In this document: in pieces, positions 1 to 10,635 of the stretch
Numbering within the stretch: position 1 is the first letter of the stretch
How the letters are laid out: every line of letters begins with the position of its first letter
Origin: Entrophospora sp. SA101
Taxonomy: Eukaryota > Glomeromycota > Glomeromycetes > Entrophosporales > Entrophosporaceae
Direction: 5' to 3'
Assembly: GCA_958430865.1 (NCBI GenBank)
Contig: CAUDNR010004098.1
Span: forward strand, 1-64,000
Length of the DNA stretch: 64,000 bases
Translations under genes and position numbers: made by a program
The notes under the pieces: model-generated
Database searches by the model: none
What the model saw: only the letters and a program-made list of their open reading frames with translations
Told to the model about the DNA's origin: nothing

Positions 1-74
1 ATTTGGTAGGGAAAATGCCTGCGAGAAAGAAATATTTGTTTAGGGAATATGAGAAGAGGGGTTATTGGGGGTAA
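1..74 (+). CDS. 3' end of a zinc-finger protein gene (partial)
   Basis: The window opens inside a reading frame (codons start at position 3) that ends at TAA 72-74. Bases 1-77 are identical to 49602-49678, which is the last part of the complete zinc-finger gene at 49184-49675, so this is the end of a second copy of that gene whose start lies outside the window. The visible residues are a basic tail (MPARKKYLFREYEKRGYWG). Nothing of the cysteine region is visible here. Function unknown; probably nucleic-acid binding by analogy with the full copy. Confidence 0.75.
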   Translation, partial: LVGKMPARKKYLFREYEKRGYWG

Positions 75-132
75 ATTCAGCTAGAAAAAACGAATTTAAC
101 GAATATAAAAAAAGTGTTAATAATTGCTTATA

Positions 133-1182
133 CTAAACCAAAAAAAGTCCCGTTAACAAAGCCAAACCGGCTGAGGAATATTTATTAACTGCTAAATGAT
201 TAACTTGGTTAGTAGGGGTTGCTGTTTGGGTAAATGTTTCAGTTATTGTTTTTGTAGCCGTTTTGGTAGGAGTAGTATTATTGAGAGGAATGCTTTTTTT
301 CCTACTGTCGATTTTGTAGCCATAAACGCCTTTAAGTTCACCTTCGGCTTCATATTTGGCTACAAAATCATCACCATTTCAAGCATATCAATAACCATCG
401 GCTAATCTTTTTAAATATGGTGAATCATACCTACTTGCCCTCTCAAATAAAGCAGCATCTTCAACAAATCAATAAGTAGCTCATCTACCATCGCCCGGAA
501 AAATTTCCACATTTTTTCCAAAAGCATAAACAAATCAACCATCAATAAGAATATCAGCACTAAAATCAACATCATAATTGCCTTCTTTTATCAGTAAAGT
601 AATTTCGGTTATGCTACGTGGCGGCAAGGTAAACTCCTCTGAAATAGTGAACTTTCTTTTTGATTCGTGAGTTTCACTATTCGTGTTAGAAGTATCCCAA
701 TCAAAATTAACCCCAACCGAAACTCTTTCACTTCCAAACAATAAGTCAACTTTGCCTTCGGCTCTTATACTAGAACCAAGATGAAAAGCATTAGTAGTAG
801 TGCTAGTGTAAACATCTCGGTAAGTAATTTCTTCCCCTGGTTTAGCCTTATCGGGCATGTCGCTATCATTAGTATGATTTTGGTGATAAACTACTTGTTC
901 ACTGGGTCAACTTTCTTTAACTCTCCCTAATCTAAAATTCCTTGGATAAATGGTGATTTTGCATTCTTTTGGGCTGTCTCCTATTACTTGTCGACAGTAT
1001 TGTCTTGTATGCCCCTGATTAGCATCAAAATCAATTCAATTTAAATAAGTATTATGTCTCCTTGCTATTTCTTCACCATATTCACGAGCAAGGTGTCGAT
1101 AATCCTTAACTTGAGGATATTGACTAGTAATGTTTTCCATTAAAGGAATCAGTGTTAAAACTGTTTGGTAAGGTATTTTCAT
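133..1182 (-). CDS. aerolysin/ETX-MTX2-like beta-pore-forming family protein
   Basis: A 349-residue product. Its central third (roughly residues 105-220) has the pattern of the ETX/MTX2 and aerolysin-like family: alternating Ser/Thr-rich strands, an amphipathic middle stretch, and the typical late segment with FTLPPRSITEITLLI followed by a strand ending in DGW. Members of this family assemble into beta-barrel pores or act as aerolysin-fold lectin-like proteins; whether this one forms pores is not shown. After the domain comes a Thr-rich linker (about residues 300-330) and a short hydrophobic C-terminus, suggesting membrane attachment; there is no clear N-terminal signal peptide. Trp codons include TGA. 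The start at 1182 lies 8 bases after a TATAAAAATA element (1191-1200). Family call from pattern only. Confidence 0.6.
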
Positions 1183-1190
1183 GATAGTTA

Positions 1191-1200
1191 TATTTTTATA
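1191..1200 (-). promoter_or_regulatory. TATAAAAATA promoter-like element
   Basis: Minus-strand TATAAAAATA placed 8 bases before the ATG of the aerolysin-like gene. The same element occurs just before several other starts in this window (see 3894, 15501, 26911, 29002, 29067, 39161), at spacings too short for a normal leader in some cases. Confidence 0.45.
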
Positions 1201-1266
1201 GTTAATTATTTTAGTTTAAATGAAAAGGTTGCAAAATAGCCAGTAAACAAAGTAAAAAATACTATT

Positions 1267-1590
1267 ATGACTAGTTTAAGCCAAGTTAGCAATCAAGAAC
1301 TAATTCGAGAATTAAAGAACCGAATTAAACGCCACCAAACCCCAAAAGAAACCAACAAAATAATTATCCTTGAAGTCCAAAAGGAAAAATTAATTGCCCA
1401 ATTAGATGATGGTCGCAAAGTAATTTTCCCAATACCTTTGCTTACCGAACTCGAAATATTAAGTCCAGAAATTAAACCCGAACAATTAAAAAAATATGAG
1501 TTATGAGGAGATGGTCAAGCCATTTTCTTTCCTGAAATCGATGAAGTGTTGCCCACCTGAATAATTTCCCAAGGATTAAACTCTTGTTAA
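1267..1590 (+). CDS. DUF2442-like protein
   Basis: A 107-residue product. The second half follows the DUF2442 pattern: a strand with LDDGRKVIFPIPLLTELEIL, then WGDGQAIFFPEIDEVLPTW and a C-terminal ISQGL. TGA codons give Trp at two positions, one of them in the conserved W-G-D-G turn. The start ATG is preceded by TAAAAAATACTATT, close to the element seen before other genes. The gene ends 7 bases before the next one, which resembles DUF4160; such DUF2442/DUF4160 pairs are commonly found side by side and are suspected toxin-antitoxin-like modules. Role unproven. Confidence 0.6.
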
Positions 1591-1597
1591 GCATTTT

Positions 1598-1909
1598 ATG
1601 AACCAAATTTTTGCTAGTAAAGATCAGCGGAGAAAATGAGAAGGCTGTCGCTCGTATTTTTATGCTCGTGAATATCAGCCAATTGGAACTAAATCCCGTG
1701 AATTACTCCATATTCACTTCATTAGCCCTCACTGAGAAGTAAAAGTATACTTGCTAAACAAAAAATACCTGGAAATAGAGAAAAAATGAGGACATTTTCC
1801 CGAACACTACCAAACTAAATTAAAGGAATTTGTAAAAGAAAATTACCAGGATATTCTAGAAATAATTGGAGCCAGGATTGCCAAAGCATTTCCGGATTGA
1901 AAAATCTAA
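1598..1909 (+). CDS. DUF4160-like protein, partner of DUF2442 gene
   Basis: A 103-residue product with ELLHIHFISPHWEVKVYLL followed by helices ending in FVKENYQDILEIIG. This is the general layout of DUF4160 proteins (His-rich strand, then two helices), but the match is weaker than for its neighbour. Four TGA codons are read as Trp. It is probably co-transcribed with the preceding gene (7 bp gap) and the following small membrane gene (3 bp gap). Confidence 0.5.
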
Positions 1910-1912
1910 TTT

Positions 1913-2035
1913 ATGGATAACTTATCCAAAAAACCGACTAAAAGTAAAATTTGACAATGAATAACCACCATTGCTATCCTTTTAGCCCTAATTAGCGGCA
2001 GTTTTCTCCTCTATCAGTGGTGAAAAACCCAATAA
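1913..2035 (+). CDS. 40-residue single-span membrane protein
   Basis: Short product with a basic N-terminus (MDNLSKKPTKSKIWQW) and one hydrophobic span (ITTIAILLALISGSFLLY) ending in QWWKTQ. Three bases after the preceding stop, so likely the last gene of the three-gene run starting at 1267. No family recognised. Three of its four Trp codons are TGA. Confidence 0.5.
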
Positions 2036-2141
2036 ATCACCACCAAAATCCAAGAAAAAGAACAAAGCAATCGAGACAAAAAATAAGCGTTTTTTCAATA
2101 TTTAGCAGGATTTTTTGTTTGGTTCTTTCTTTTAAGAGGAG

Positions 2142-2240
2142 CTATTTATTGCTAGAACCTGGTGTTCCATAAGCCGGTTGGATTTGGAGGGCTTGTTGTT
2201 CTTGATTTTGCTCGGAAGTTTGATTATTTTCTGCTTCGAA
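2142..2240 (-). pseudogene. detached C-terminal tail of a coiled-coil protein
   Basis: A short open stretch downstream of, and in a different frame from, the gene at 2272-3831. It encodes EQQALQIQPAYGTPGSSNK and a stop, the tail shared by many coiled-coil proteins here (see 20200, 51472). It has no start: a TAA lies just upstream, next to an imperfect duplication of GAAGCAGAA. It looks like the old 3' end of the neighbouring gene, cut off by a duplication or frameshift. Confidence 0.55.
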
Positions 2241-2271
2241 TTATATGTTCTGCTTCTGTACCATCAGATTT

Positions 2272-3831
2272 TTACTTAGGGGGCAAATTAACTTGTTGGA
2301 TTTTAGCTTCCAGTTGAGTTTGTTTTTCCGCGTCCTCTTGGGGAACTCCGGTAAGTATTTCAGTTAGTTGGTTTTGCAGAGTTTGTTTTTCTTTATAGTA
2401 TTTATCTACTTTTTTTTCCAAGTCATTTACTATTTTCTTTAAGTCTTCATCTCAGCTTAGTTTGTCATCCCAATTCGTTTGCCAATTATAAGCAAACTTT
2501 TGGATTTTATCTTTACCCAACAACCTTTCCTCAGTTTCTTGATTATCTAATCCTTCTTTGGTTTGGCTTTCTTTCTCTTTTGAAGAGATAAAAAATTCCT
2601 CAGAATTCAACTCATTAATTTTTTCTAAAAAGTTAGCACAGGTATCTTTCAATTCTTTTGGAGCATCAGAAATATCATCCAACGAAGCAAGTCTACAGAA
2701 AGACCGACCTACTTCAAACCTCAACATATTATCTTCTATCTTCTTTTCTAACTTTTTGCCAGCAATACCTTGTTTATATTGACTTATTGCTCCTTGTAAG
2801 ATTTCAGTTAAAAATCTGAGTTCTCAATGTTCAACCCTCCTTTTTTTTCAATCTTTTTTTCATCTGTCGAAAGAAAGTTCCCTCATTGATTTAAAACCAA
2901 AATTTCTTCTAAAATTTTCTTCTACAACAAACCAGTTGTATTGAAACATACTTGAATAATTATCTTCAACAAATTTTTGTCTATAACTATCATAATCTAA
3001 CAAAGCAAGTTCTCTTAAATTGCCCCTCACGTCCTTTTCTATAAACTTGTTTGCCTTATCTCTCAAATTTTCAAGCAACTTTTTTAACTTTTCTTCTTCC
3101 ACAAAAGAAACATCAACAGATTTAAGAATTTCAACTGATTTTTGATAATTATCATAAAACTCTTTAGTGTCTTTTTTAAGTTCATCTAATCTTTTTTTTC
3201 TTTCTTCAATTTTAAATCAATGCTTCTTGGCATGTTCAGCATATTGAACAGCAAACTCGATATACAAAGGAATAAGTCCCTTTTCAATTGTAAATAACTC
3301 ATTATCTGAATTTCCTTCATTATTATTTGGTAAAAATTTCTTTACTATTGTTGGAGCAGTAAATGCAATCCAAGTTCGATTTAAAATTTTTAAAACGACT
3401 ATACCGCGATCAATAATTTCTTCTTTTGTTGATGAACGAACTGCACCAAGGACTCTATCTTCATTTCCTCATCTGTTGTAATAATTTCTTATGCTTTCGT
3501 GGCTACTTTTCAATTCATCCAAGGGAATAAGGTCAATTTTTTCTTTTTGTTGAGAATATTTTTTGTATCGTTCACGTAATTCTTTATCTTCCTCACTTTG
3601 ATATTGCTTATACTCCTTTTCACTATCAATCGGCTGAATTTCATTATCGTCAGAAGAAACTTTTGGAGTTATCTTTTCTACATCTCTTAACCACTTAGCA
3701 TAGTCAGCATCAGTTAGTCACAAGCCAGTATCTATCCACTCTTTACATTCCTTATCATTAAATCCTTTATCTATTCATTCTTTTTGGAGTTCGGGAGTAA
3801 AATCTGGGCTAATTTCTTTTCAGTTAACCAT
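2272..3831 (-). CDS. W-module coiled-coil protein
   Basis: 519 residues. The N-terminus (about residues 1-55) carries the Trp-rich module found in several genes here: MVNWKEISPDF, then WIDKGFNDKECKEWIDTGL, then DADYAKWLRD. The rest is charged and helical, rich in Lys, Glu and Phe, with coiled-coil stretches at about residues 240-300 and 390-500. It ends IQQVNLPPK, similar to the QQANFPPFGKK end of the J-domain protein at 20393. The start has a very strong ribosome site (AGGAGGTGA, about 9 bases upstream) inside a leader ORF whose TAA overlaps this ATG as TAATG. Function unknown; probably a host-interaction or structural protein. Confidence 0.75.
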
Positions 3832-3887
3832 TATTCTTCACCTCCTTTTTTTATTTTAAGGTTTGATTTTTTACTTATGTTTTTCAT
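3831..3887 (-). CDS. 18-residue leader ORF containing the ribosome site of the next gene
   Basis: Minus-strand ORF MKNISKKSNLKIKKGGEE. It begins 6 bases after a TAAAAATATA element and its last codons are the AGGAGGTGA ribosome site of the W-module gene. Its stop overlaps the downstream start (TAATG), so translation would be coupled. The same arrangement occurs at 15431-15493. Whether it is translated is not known. Confidence 0.4.
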   Translation of the reverse strand: MKNISKKSNLKIKKGGEE

Positions 3888-4013
3888 AATACTTATATTT
3901 TTAATGAGGAAAAAGTTTTAAATTGTATTTTTTGATTTTCTTTCGTAGCATATATACGCACGAGTAATATTAAAATTTAGTATTTAAAACCCTCAAAAAA
4001 GAGAAAACCAAAT

Positions 4014-4232
4014 CTAAATTGTATTATTTTTCAAAACTCCTAATCCTACTAATAAAAGAACTCCAATTCCAATTCACCAGCCTAAGTGAAGACCACCAGG
4101 TTTTAAAAATTTATTTCAAGGAGCGTTGCCTTGGCTTTCGGCTTGTTGGCGACAGTTCGGACAGTAAGTAGTGCCTTTGTAAGTGAGAATACTCCCGCTA
4201 AATTTTTTGCCGCAGATATCACATTTAGTCAT
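4014..4232 (-). CDS. zinc-ribbon membrane protein
   Basis: 72 residues. A CxxC...CxxC ribbon (MTKCDICGKKF at residues 4-7 and YCPNCRQQ at about 25-28) is followed by one hydrophobic span, WWIGIGVLLLVGLGVL, near the C-terminus. This is the miniature form of a layout seen in larger proteins here: zinc ribbon outside the membrane and a C-terminal anchor. It diverges from the small membrane gene at 4253. Confidence 0.6.
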
Positions 4233-4252
4233 AGTTTTATATTAGTTTTTTT

Positions 4253-4495
4253 ATGTCAAACAATAAATTTCCCTTAATTGTTTTGTTTTTGCCTGTTTTG
4301 CTGGTGTTTTTACTAGGATGAACTATTTATTGAAAACTCTCCGGCAAAAAGCAAGACAAACAAGAAAAAAAGCATAAAGAAAAACAAAAAAAAATATTAG
4401 CCCACATTAAAAACTTTTCTCCGGTTCGTTTGAAAAATAGAACTTGGCAAAAAAGCCCAGGCAAATACAAGAAAAAGAGGAAAAAAACCCACTAA
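4253..4495 (+). CDS. small basic membrane protein
   Basis: 80 residues. One N-terminal span (FPLIVLFLPVLLVFLLGWTIYW) is followed by a very Lys-rich tail. It starts 20 bases from the divergent gene at 4232. No family recognised. Confidence 0.5.
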
Positions 4496-4642
4496 ATCAT
4501 GCCAAATTAAGCAAAAATAAAGTAAATTCTTTGTTCCGATTATAATGAAAGTTTTGATTTAATTTTGTAAAATTAATTCTATGTGAAAAACAGAAGTCTA
4601 TCCTCAAAGTTTAGTCAAGAACAAATTTAATTCATGCCTGTC

Positions 4643-4646
<4 letters not shown>

Positions 4647-4672
<26 letters not shown>
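4647..4672 (+). repeat. (AG)13 dinucleotide repeat in a gene leader
   Basis: Thirteen uninterrupted AG units ending 24 bases before the start of the coiled-coil gene at 4697. A TATAAT box lies further up at 4541-4546. Because a TAA (4691-4693) closes the gene's own frame between repeat and ATG, slippage cannot change the protein; any effect would be on promoter spacing or leader structure. Confidence 0.9.
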
Positions 4673-4673
<1 letters not shown>

Positions 4674-4696
4674 ATTATTAAGAAAGGTGGTAATTC

Positions 4697-6523
4697 ATGC
4701 TAAACGACCAACAATTAAAAAAGAAAATCCAAAAAAGAGAATTAGAAGTTAGTTTCAGGAACAAAGGAATTAATTTAGATAGTGAACTTCAAAACGAATT
4801 GAATTATTGATGAGGCGTATTAGAACAAGTTTTAGACAGAAAAATCCATTACAAACAAAAATCATCAGATCTTCAGATAAAAATAGATGAAGAAGGAGTG
4901 AAAATTCTTCAATTGATGGCTGACAAACAGGGACTTGACCAAAAAATAATTAATCACAAAGCTAGAGAGCAAGAACTAAGCAAAAAAATTACTGACTTAA
5001 AAACAGAAGTTGATGAATTAACAAAACTAAATGAAACTCTAACTAATGATTATACTGCTCTCGAAACAGAACACCAAGAATTACAAGACCAACATAATAC
5101 TTTAAGAGGTAATCATAGTTCTCTTCAAGGAAACTATGACGCTTTATTAATTACTATCGAAGACCTAGACAATTTAATTGATGAACTAAAAAAACAACTT
5201 AATGACACTTTAAATGATTATGGAGCATTAGGAAATAAGTATCAAAAATTAAACTCAACCCTTGAAAAAGTAAAAGCTGAAAAGGCAAAGTTAAACCATT
5301 GAATAAGAACAATTTTAGTTAAACAAAAAAAAGAGTTGGTTGACAAGCTGAACAAAGAAAAGGTTATCGCTAATTCTTATCGAGAAGAAAAAAACGAAAT
5401 TCTTCAACAAGGTCAGCAAGACAGGACTAATTTTTTAAATTCTTTGAGAAACAAACAAAATAATATCCAAGAGTTAGAAAGCTATCTAGACAATGCTGGT
5501 GAAACTTTAGACAAGAAAAACCAAGATATTGTCCATTTGTTGACCGAAAAAGACAGATTAATTAACCAAGGAAGGCAAAAACAGAAACAAATTATTCTCT
5601 TAACTCAGCAGTTAGGCACTGACCAAGAGAAAAATAGAGAATTAATTAAACTAATTACTCGCCTTGAAAAAAAATTAGAAAAGCAAAGCAATAAAAGGCA
5701 AAGGTTAATATTTACCAAAGAACTCCATCGTCAACGAATAAATGGTCTAACTGACAAATTGGTTAGGCAAAAAGATAATTTACAAGCTCAATTACTTAAT
5801 GAACAAAATATTAGTCAGGGTTTACAAGACCAAATTGATAATCATGCTTGCCCTGTCGTTGTTCCTCACACTTGCCCAATCTGTCCTTTAATTCATCTCC
5901 CCGAACCACATATTTGCCCAATTGTCAAAAAAACTGATTGCTCTCATGCTGATTATGAAACATTAGCTTCCCGAGAAAAAGAGATAACCCAACAATTAAA
6001 CAACTCTTTAAGTCTTAATTTAAAAGAACCTAATTTAGAGAAAGTTATTAACCGAATTCAACAATTAATTAAGCAAGACCCAATTACCATTACTGATAAT
6101 AGCACTATTGAAAGTTTAGAAAAAGAACTAAACCAAGCTAACCAAACTATTAGCGAACTTGAAAAAGAACTTACTCCTTTTGGGGAAGATTTAGCCGTAA
6201 TTAAGCAACTTGAACTAACCAGTTTAGAGCAATTATTTAACCAAGCAGTGGACAATGCTATTAAACAACAAATCACCCAAGCAACCAGTTATCAGCAAGT
6301 AGTTAGTGTCCGGCAAGCCTTCATTCAAAAACATTTAGAGCAAAAGCAAAGTATTCAATCTTTGCCGGTGATTAGTCAAACACAAAAAGAAATAATTCAA
6401 CCACCAACCAAAGAAAGGATTATTTGAATTGGTTTATTGTTGACTGCTTTATTAACGATTGGTGGATTGTTGGTGAAAATGGCGAAAAGGAAAATTAAAT
6501 CACGCAAAAAAAACCAAAGTTAA
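4697..6523 (+). CDS. large tail-anchored coiled-coil protein
   Basis: 608 residues, almost all heptad-rich helix (about 60-380 and 440-560). A Cys/His cluster around residues 388-420 (HACPVV, HTCPICP, HICPI, DCSHA) could bind metal and breaks the coil. Near the end is one hydrophobic span, WIGLLLTALLTIGGLLV, followed by a basic tail, so the protein is probably a surface-anchored rod. The ribosome site AGGTGG is about 8 bases upstream. The AG repeat in its leader (4647-4672) suggests switchable expression. No homologous family recognised. Confidence 0.7.
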
Positions 6524-6830
6524 ACATTGAATTTAAAGGTTTTTATCACGCAGAAATCAATATAGCAAAAAAAACATCAAGTAAATAGGCAAATAAAAAA
6601 GAGAAAAAGCTAACTCAACAAATTTCCCTGAACCTAATAAACAAAGCAACGAAAATAGCACAAAAAAAATAAATGAAAGAAACATAAAGAGCTTGTTCTT
6701 CAACGGAAAACGATAGAAAACAACTAGTAAAATAAGGAGAGAAAAAACATAGGGAGTAAGAATACGAAAATAATTTCAATAAACATTTCCGTGTTCGGGA
6801 TTGGCAGGCTTTTTTTCTTCGTCATTCATA
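6524..6830. other. gene-free interval, A-rich
   Basis: About 300 bases with strong A richness on the plus strand and no convincing gene, hairpin or repeat. Confidence 0.4.
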
Positions 6831-8759
6831 TTACATTATTCGACAATCTTTTTTCGGAATTACTTGTATCCTAGCTTCTAGTTCTTTCGTTTGCCAGTGG
6901 TCAGCTCTCGAATAACCAAGCTTTTCATTACTCTCTTTTATTTCATTAGTTAATTTAATGATTGGGCCTTTGCCATTATTAAGTTGTGGGTCAGGCACAA
7001 GAGCTAAACCAAGCAAGCCTCCCGCCGCTGTTCGTCCAATTCGGTGAGCATTTATAATTGCCGATTTACTTCTTTCAATTTGTTCTGAATAATTAATACC
7101 ATAAACTAACATATTAGCAAAATGTTCGCAATTTCTATTTAGTAAACTATAATTATTTTCTCGATAATTTTCTACTATCGTTCAGACGATTTGCCGAATT
7201 ATTTTCTCGTGGTGTTTGAAAGGGATAATGGGATGATATCTAACTACCTTTCCAGTAGTATCTTTTAAAAATTCTTCTCAACTGGTAATCCTTACACCAT
7301 TCTTTTCTAAGGAAAATTGGCAAATTTCATCATTTCCCAAAACAACTCCAAAATGATAATACCTTTTTCCAGTAGCCAATCCAGCAATAGCGTGCATACA
7401 CTTTACTTTAACAATATCTAATGGGCTAAAATGTCGATCTAAATCGGCAGGGATTGAATATTCGTATTCCCATTGAAATATATCAGAAACATTGACAGAA
7501 GTTCCCACTTGATTGCTTACTACATAAGGTTCACAAACTAAACTAGTAAAAGCAGCATACTTATCAGCCTTGGGATGAACCAACAAAATAGGACTATTTT
7601 CTCACTCATCCTCTTGGAATTTCTCTTTAATTTCTTCGACTTTGTTTTGTGCTGCCTTTAAAGTTCTGTAATGAATGTTATACTCAATTGCTGCTAAACT
7701 TTCCTCTATTGCTTTTTCCTTTGGTTCATAAACTACTATTCAAATGTAAAAAGGATATTCCATCGAGGCTGAACGATTTTCACTAATTACATAACCACAA
7801 TTGCCATTAAACCAAGCGGGGAAAGTATCAATCTCTCTAATCGTTCCAGGAATATTTTCTTTTTCTCGTAATTTAGCCAAGCAAATTTGGTGGTAAAGGC
7901 AACAATAATCATCTTTGCTAATTCTAGTTTTTTGACAAGAAATTGCTTGACATTTAAAGCCACTTCCTCGTAAAAATTTCAAAGTATCTTTCTTATTCTT
8001 TAAATAAAGTGAAGGTTTTATTCGGACATTTACTATACTGGTTTCTACAATGTCCTCATTAATTCGCCCTTTTCAGTCAACTCAATTATCGTCTTTTTCA
8101 AAAAGAATATATAACTCTTCTCCGTTAGTAATTTTCTTGTCTAATTCTTTACTTTCTCATTGGTTAGGGGACTTGCCATTTTCTTTATTAAGAATTAAAA
8201 AATCTTTTTTAATGCTTTCTCCGCTAAATGCCTCTCTATTATCTCAGCCATGAGCAATAGCTAATTTAGTCAAATCTTCGGCAAGAGATTCCTTGATTGC
8301 TCGCCCGTTGTAAGCGACATTTTTAAAATCATCACAAAGTTTTTTGGTAGTTAGTTCTTGGATATTAAAAACAAAATATTTTTTTAAGTCTAGCCTTTTT
8401 TCTAGCAAGTATCTTTCTAGTTCTTGATTGGAAAGGTTGGCTATCTCTTGCTCGGCAGAAACTTGGTCAGTTTCTAATGATGTGGCTAGTGCTCTGGCTA
8501 ATTCTCCTATTTCATCCTCTTGGGAGATTAAATACTCTTGGTATTGTTCACGCAGCAGTTCATCCTCGCTTTCCCTCGAAAATTCGGAAGGAGTTATTGT
8601 AAGCTCATCTCGTAATCAAGCGGCATATTCCGCATCTTGGGGTTCTAAACCAGCATTGATTCATTCTTGCGTTTGTTCATAGGTGAAACTTTTGTTTTTT
8701 CAACCTTGAACTAAACTCTTGATCTTGAAATCGGCATGGATATTTTTTCATTCCGTCAT
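6831..8759 (-). CDS. W-module protein with LRAT-type acyltransferase domain
   Basis: 642 residues. N-terminus (about 1-60): the Trp-rich module, MTEWKNIHADF, WINAGLEPQDAEYAAWL. Middle: a Cys-rich patch around residues 265-285 (CQAISCQKTR, DDYCCLYHQIC), possibly zinc binding. C-terminal third: an LRAT/H-rev107-like fold with the catalytic histidine in YYHFGVVLG (His about 469) and the family signature NCEHFAN (Cys about 544). LRAT-type enzymes transfer acyl chains from phospholipids and are mainly eukaryotic. A second LRAT domain is fused to leucine-rich repeats at 43252. The protein has no membrane anchor and lacks the AQI tail. TGA gives Trp throughout. Confidence 0.7.
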
Positions 8760-9078
8760 AATTTTTTTGTTTTATAATTATAATTTAAGTTAAACAAAAG
8801 AATAATTAATCGGCGGACAAAGGGAACTGAAAGAAACGAGTTGCTTAGAGCGAAACGATTGGTAAACGAGCGAAAAGAGCAAAAAGTTTAAAACTCACTC
8901 TTTCATTTATCATCAATTCCTAATGTCCCCTTTGTGATAATTAAAACTAAAATCAGGGGTGAAAATTAACTTAATTCATGCCAAATAGACATAAATGTAG
9001 TGTCGGAAACGATAGATGAAAAAGCAAAAAAAACTAACTATTAAGAAAAATATCAGTAATTTTATTAAAATAACTATT
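8760..9078. other. intergenic region with spaced inverted repeat
   Basis: No gene seen. ACAAAGGG (8817-8824) and CCCTTTGT (8928-8935) are inverted copies about 100 bases apart; an AT-rich promoter-like stretch (TTATAATTATAA) lies directly before the minus-strand gene start at 8759. Too little to name the element. Confidence 0.35.
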
Positions 9079-10074
9079 ATGACTAATTGAATAGAAATTC
9101 ATTCTGATTTTGCTAAATCAAGACATCAAAAAGAATGAGAAAAAAATGGTTTTAATTATCAGCAAACTAAGCAATGAATAACAAGTTGGTTTAATTCCCG
9201 CTAATTCTCCACTAGCTTGCTACTTAAAAAGGACTGGATTAACTCCCCAACAATATGCTAGTTTTACCAACAAAAACGCTCAAGAATGATTAGATCATTT
9301 TTATCCCCAAGCAAAAAGGAAAGAAATTAACTACCTAGATATTGCTGGTCAAAACTTAGAAGGTGCCTTAAATTTACAAGATTTTACCAATTTAAAAGGC
9401 TTAGGTTGTTGAGGTAATAAAATTAGTGCTTTATGATGTAAGTAATTGCCCACACTTACGTCCTATTGATTGCCCCAAAAATAATTTAGAGGAATTGAAC
9501 CTTAGTAATAACTTAGAACTAAAAGCATTAAATTGTTTTGATAACAAAAAATTATCCTCCTTGGATTTAAGTAAAAATAATAATTTAGTTAAACTCATTT
9601 GCTATGATTGTAACATTAATAACTTGAATTTAAATAATGGAGTTGAACTTACTCGGCTGAGAGTTAATAATAACCAATTAACTAATCTTGATTTTCTCCG
9701 TTCAGTAAAAGCAGAAAAGTTAATTTATTTAGATGTGGGTAATAATCAATTTACTCCCCAAGACTTAACTGTTTTTGCTCCTCTAATTAATTTAGAAGAA
9801 TTATATTAATAGTTGCCAACCTTTACAGAATTTAAGAAATTTAAAAGTTTTAGATATAGAGACACTGAAATTGATGGTGGATTAGAGTATTTATCGGAAG
9901 GCTTAGAAAAGCTTTACTGTAATGATAAACTAGCTAGAAAATTATGCCAAAAAAGATACAGATCTTTCTATTTACTATGACTACTCAACTTGAAGAAAAG
10001 AACATTTAACTCAGATTAAACAGTTTCTTGCTCAAGAACGATTAGAAACTAAAATAGAAATTCCACCCAAATAA
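9079..10074 (+). pseudogene. decayed W-module/LRR protein gene
   Basis: Starts as a normal family member (MTNWIEIHSDF, WEKNGFNYQQTKQWITS) but needs at least four frame changes to stay open: after 9186, at about 9434 and two more beyond 9810. Pieces in different frames continue the module (GLIPANSPLACYLK), the AQEWLDHFYP start of the repeat region, and leucine-rich repeats such as LDLSKNNNLVKL. The first two shifts both look like one extra base. It ends in IEIPPK. Multiple breaks make a real pseudogene more likely than sequencing error. Confidence 0.7.
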
Positions 10075-10076
10075 TA

Positions 10077-10408
10077 ATGTCAAAAAAACCAATACTGATT
10101 CTTATCGGAGGAGGAACTTGTGCAGGAAAAAGCACTTTACCAATTCAAGCAGGCAATTTCGTAAGCCGGATGAAAAAGAAAGCCAAGAAGTTAAAGATTT
10201 GTTGCAACAAGAAGTAGCCATGAAATCCGCCAAAATTAATAAAGTTTTTGGCAGCTTTCCGCAATTTCGACTAGAAAACCGAGAAATTAAAAAAATGAAA
10301 GGGCACAATAGACCTCATCGTTGAGAGATTATTCAAGATAATCATCCTGATTTTGACCTTTACGTGGATGACAATCATTCGCTAATTAATTCGGTATGGA
10401 AAAAATAA
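10077..10408 (+). pseudogene. fragment combining a P-loop start and a HAD-like end
   Basis: The first frame encodes MSKKPILILIGGG and a Walker-like GTCAGKST, then stops. An overlapping frame continues with FGSFPQFRLENREIKK and ends WEIIQDNHPDFDLYVDDN. That end matches the C-terminal half of the HAD-like protein at 27113 (WDVIKDNFSDFDIYVDDD). It therefore looks like the remnant of a kinase/phosphatase-type gene broken by a frameshift. Confidence 0.5.
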
Positions 10409-10634
10409 TTCGCACCAAACTACCAAAAGCAAGATTAGCCTTTATCTAAAAAAATATCCCTATCAAGTCTTTCAATTCTTAGCTAGAAAGCCGGCGCTAC
10501 TTTTTCTCGTTTGGCTACCGGTGGCTTTGACGGTAATCTCTGCTCTTTTTTGGCTATTGATTTGAACTAAATCGATGATTGAAAAGAAATTTTTTTCCAA
10601 AGAAAAATATAAAAAGAAGCAAGCAGAAGACTAA
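10398..10634 (+). CDS. possible small membrane protein, start unclear
   Basis: An open frame of about 78 codons with a central hydrophobic stretch (ALLFLVWLPVALTVISALFWLLIW) followed by a basic tail. No ATG lies in frame at its start, and it overlaps the end of the fragment at 10077-10408, so it may be the detached membrane tail of that broken gene, as in the related gene at 27113. Confidence 0.35.
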
Positions 10635-10635
10635 T

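Noticed and set aside
4634..4681. Short ORF running into the AG repeat (ATG 4634)
   Set aside because: Stops at TAA 4679-4681, and the downstream gene's frame is closed before its ATG, so slippage cannot fuse them.
6058..6276. Minus-strand ORF inside the coiled-coil gene
   Set aside because: It is the antisense shadow of a low-complexity coil; Ser/Leu-rich without ribosome site.
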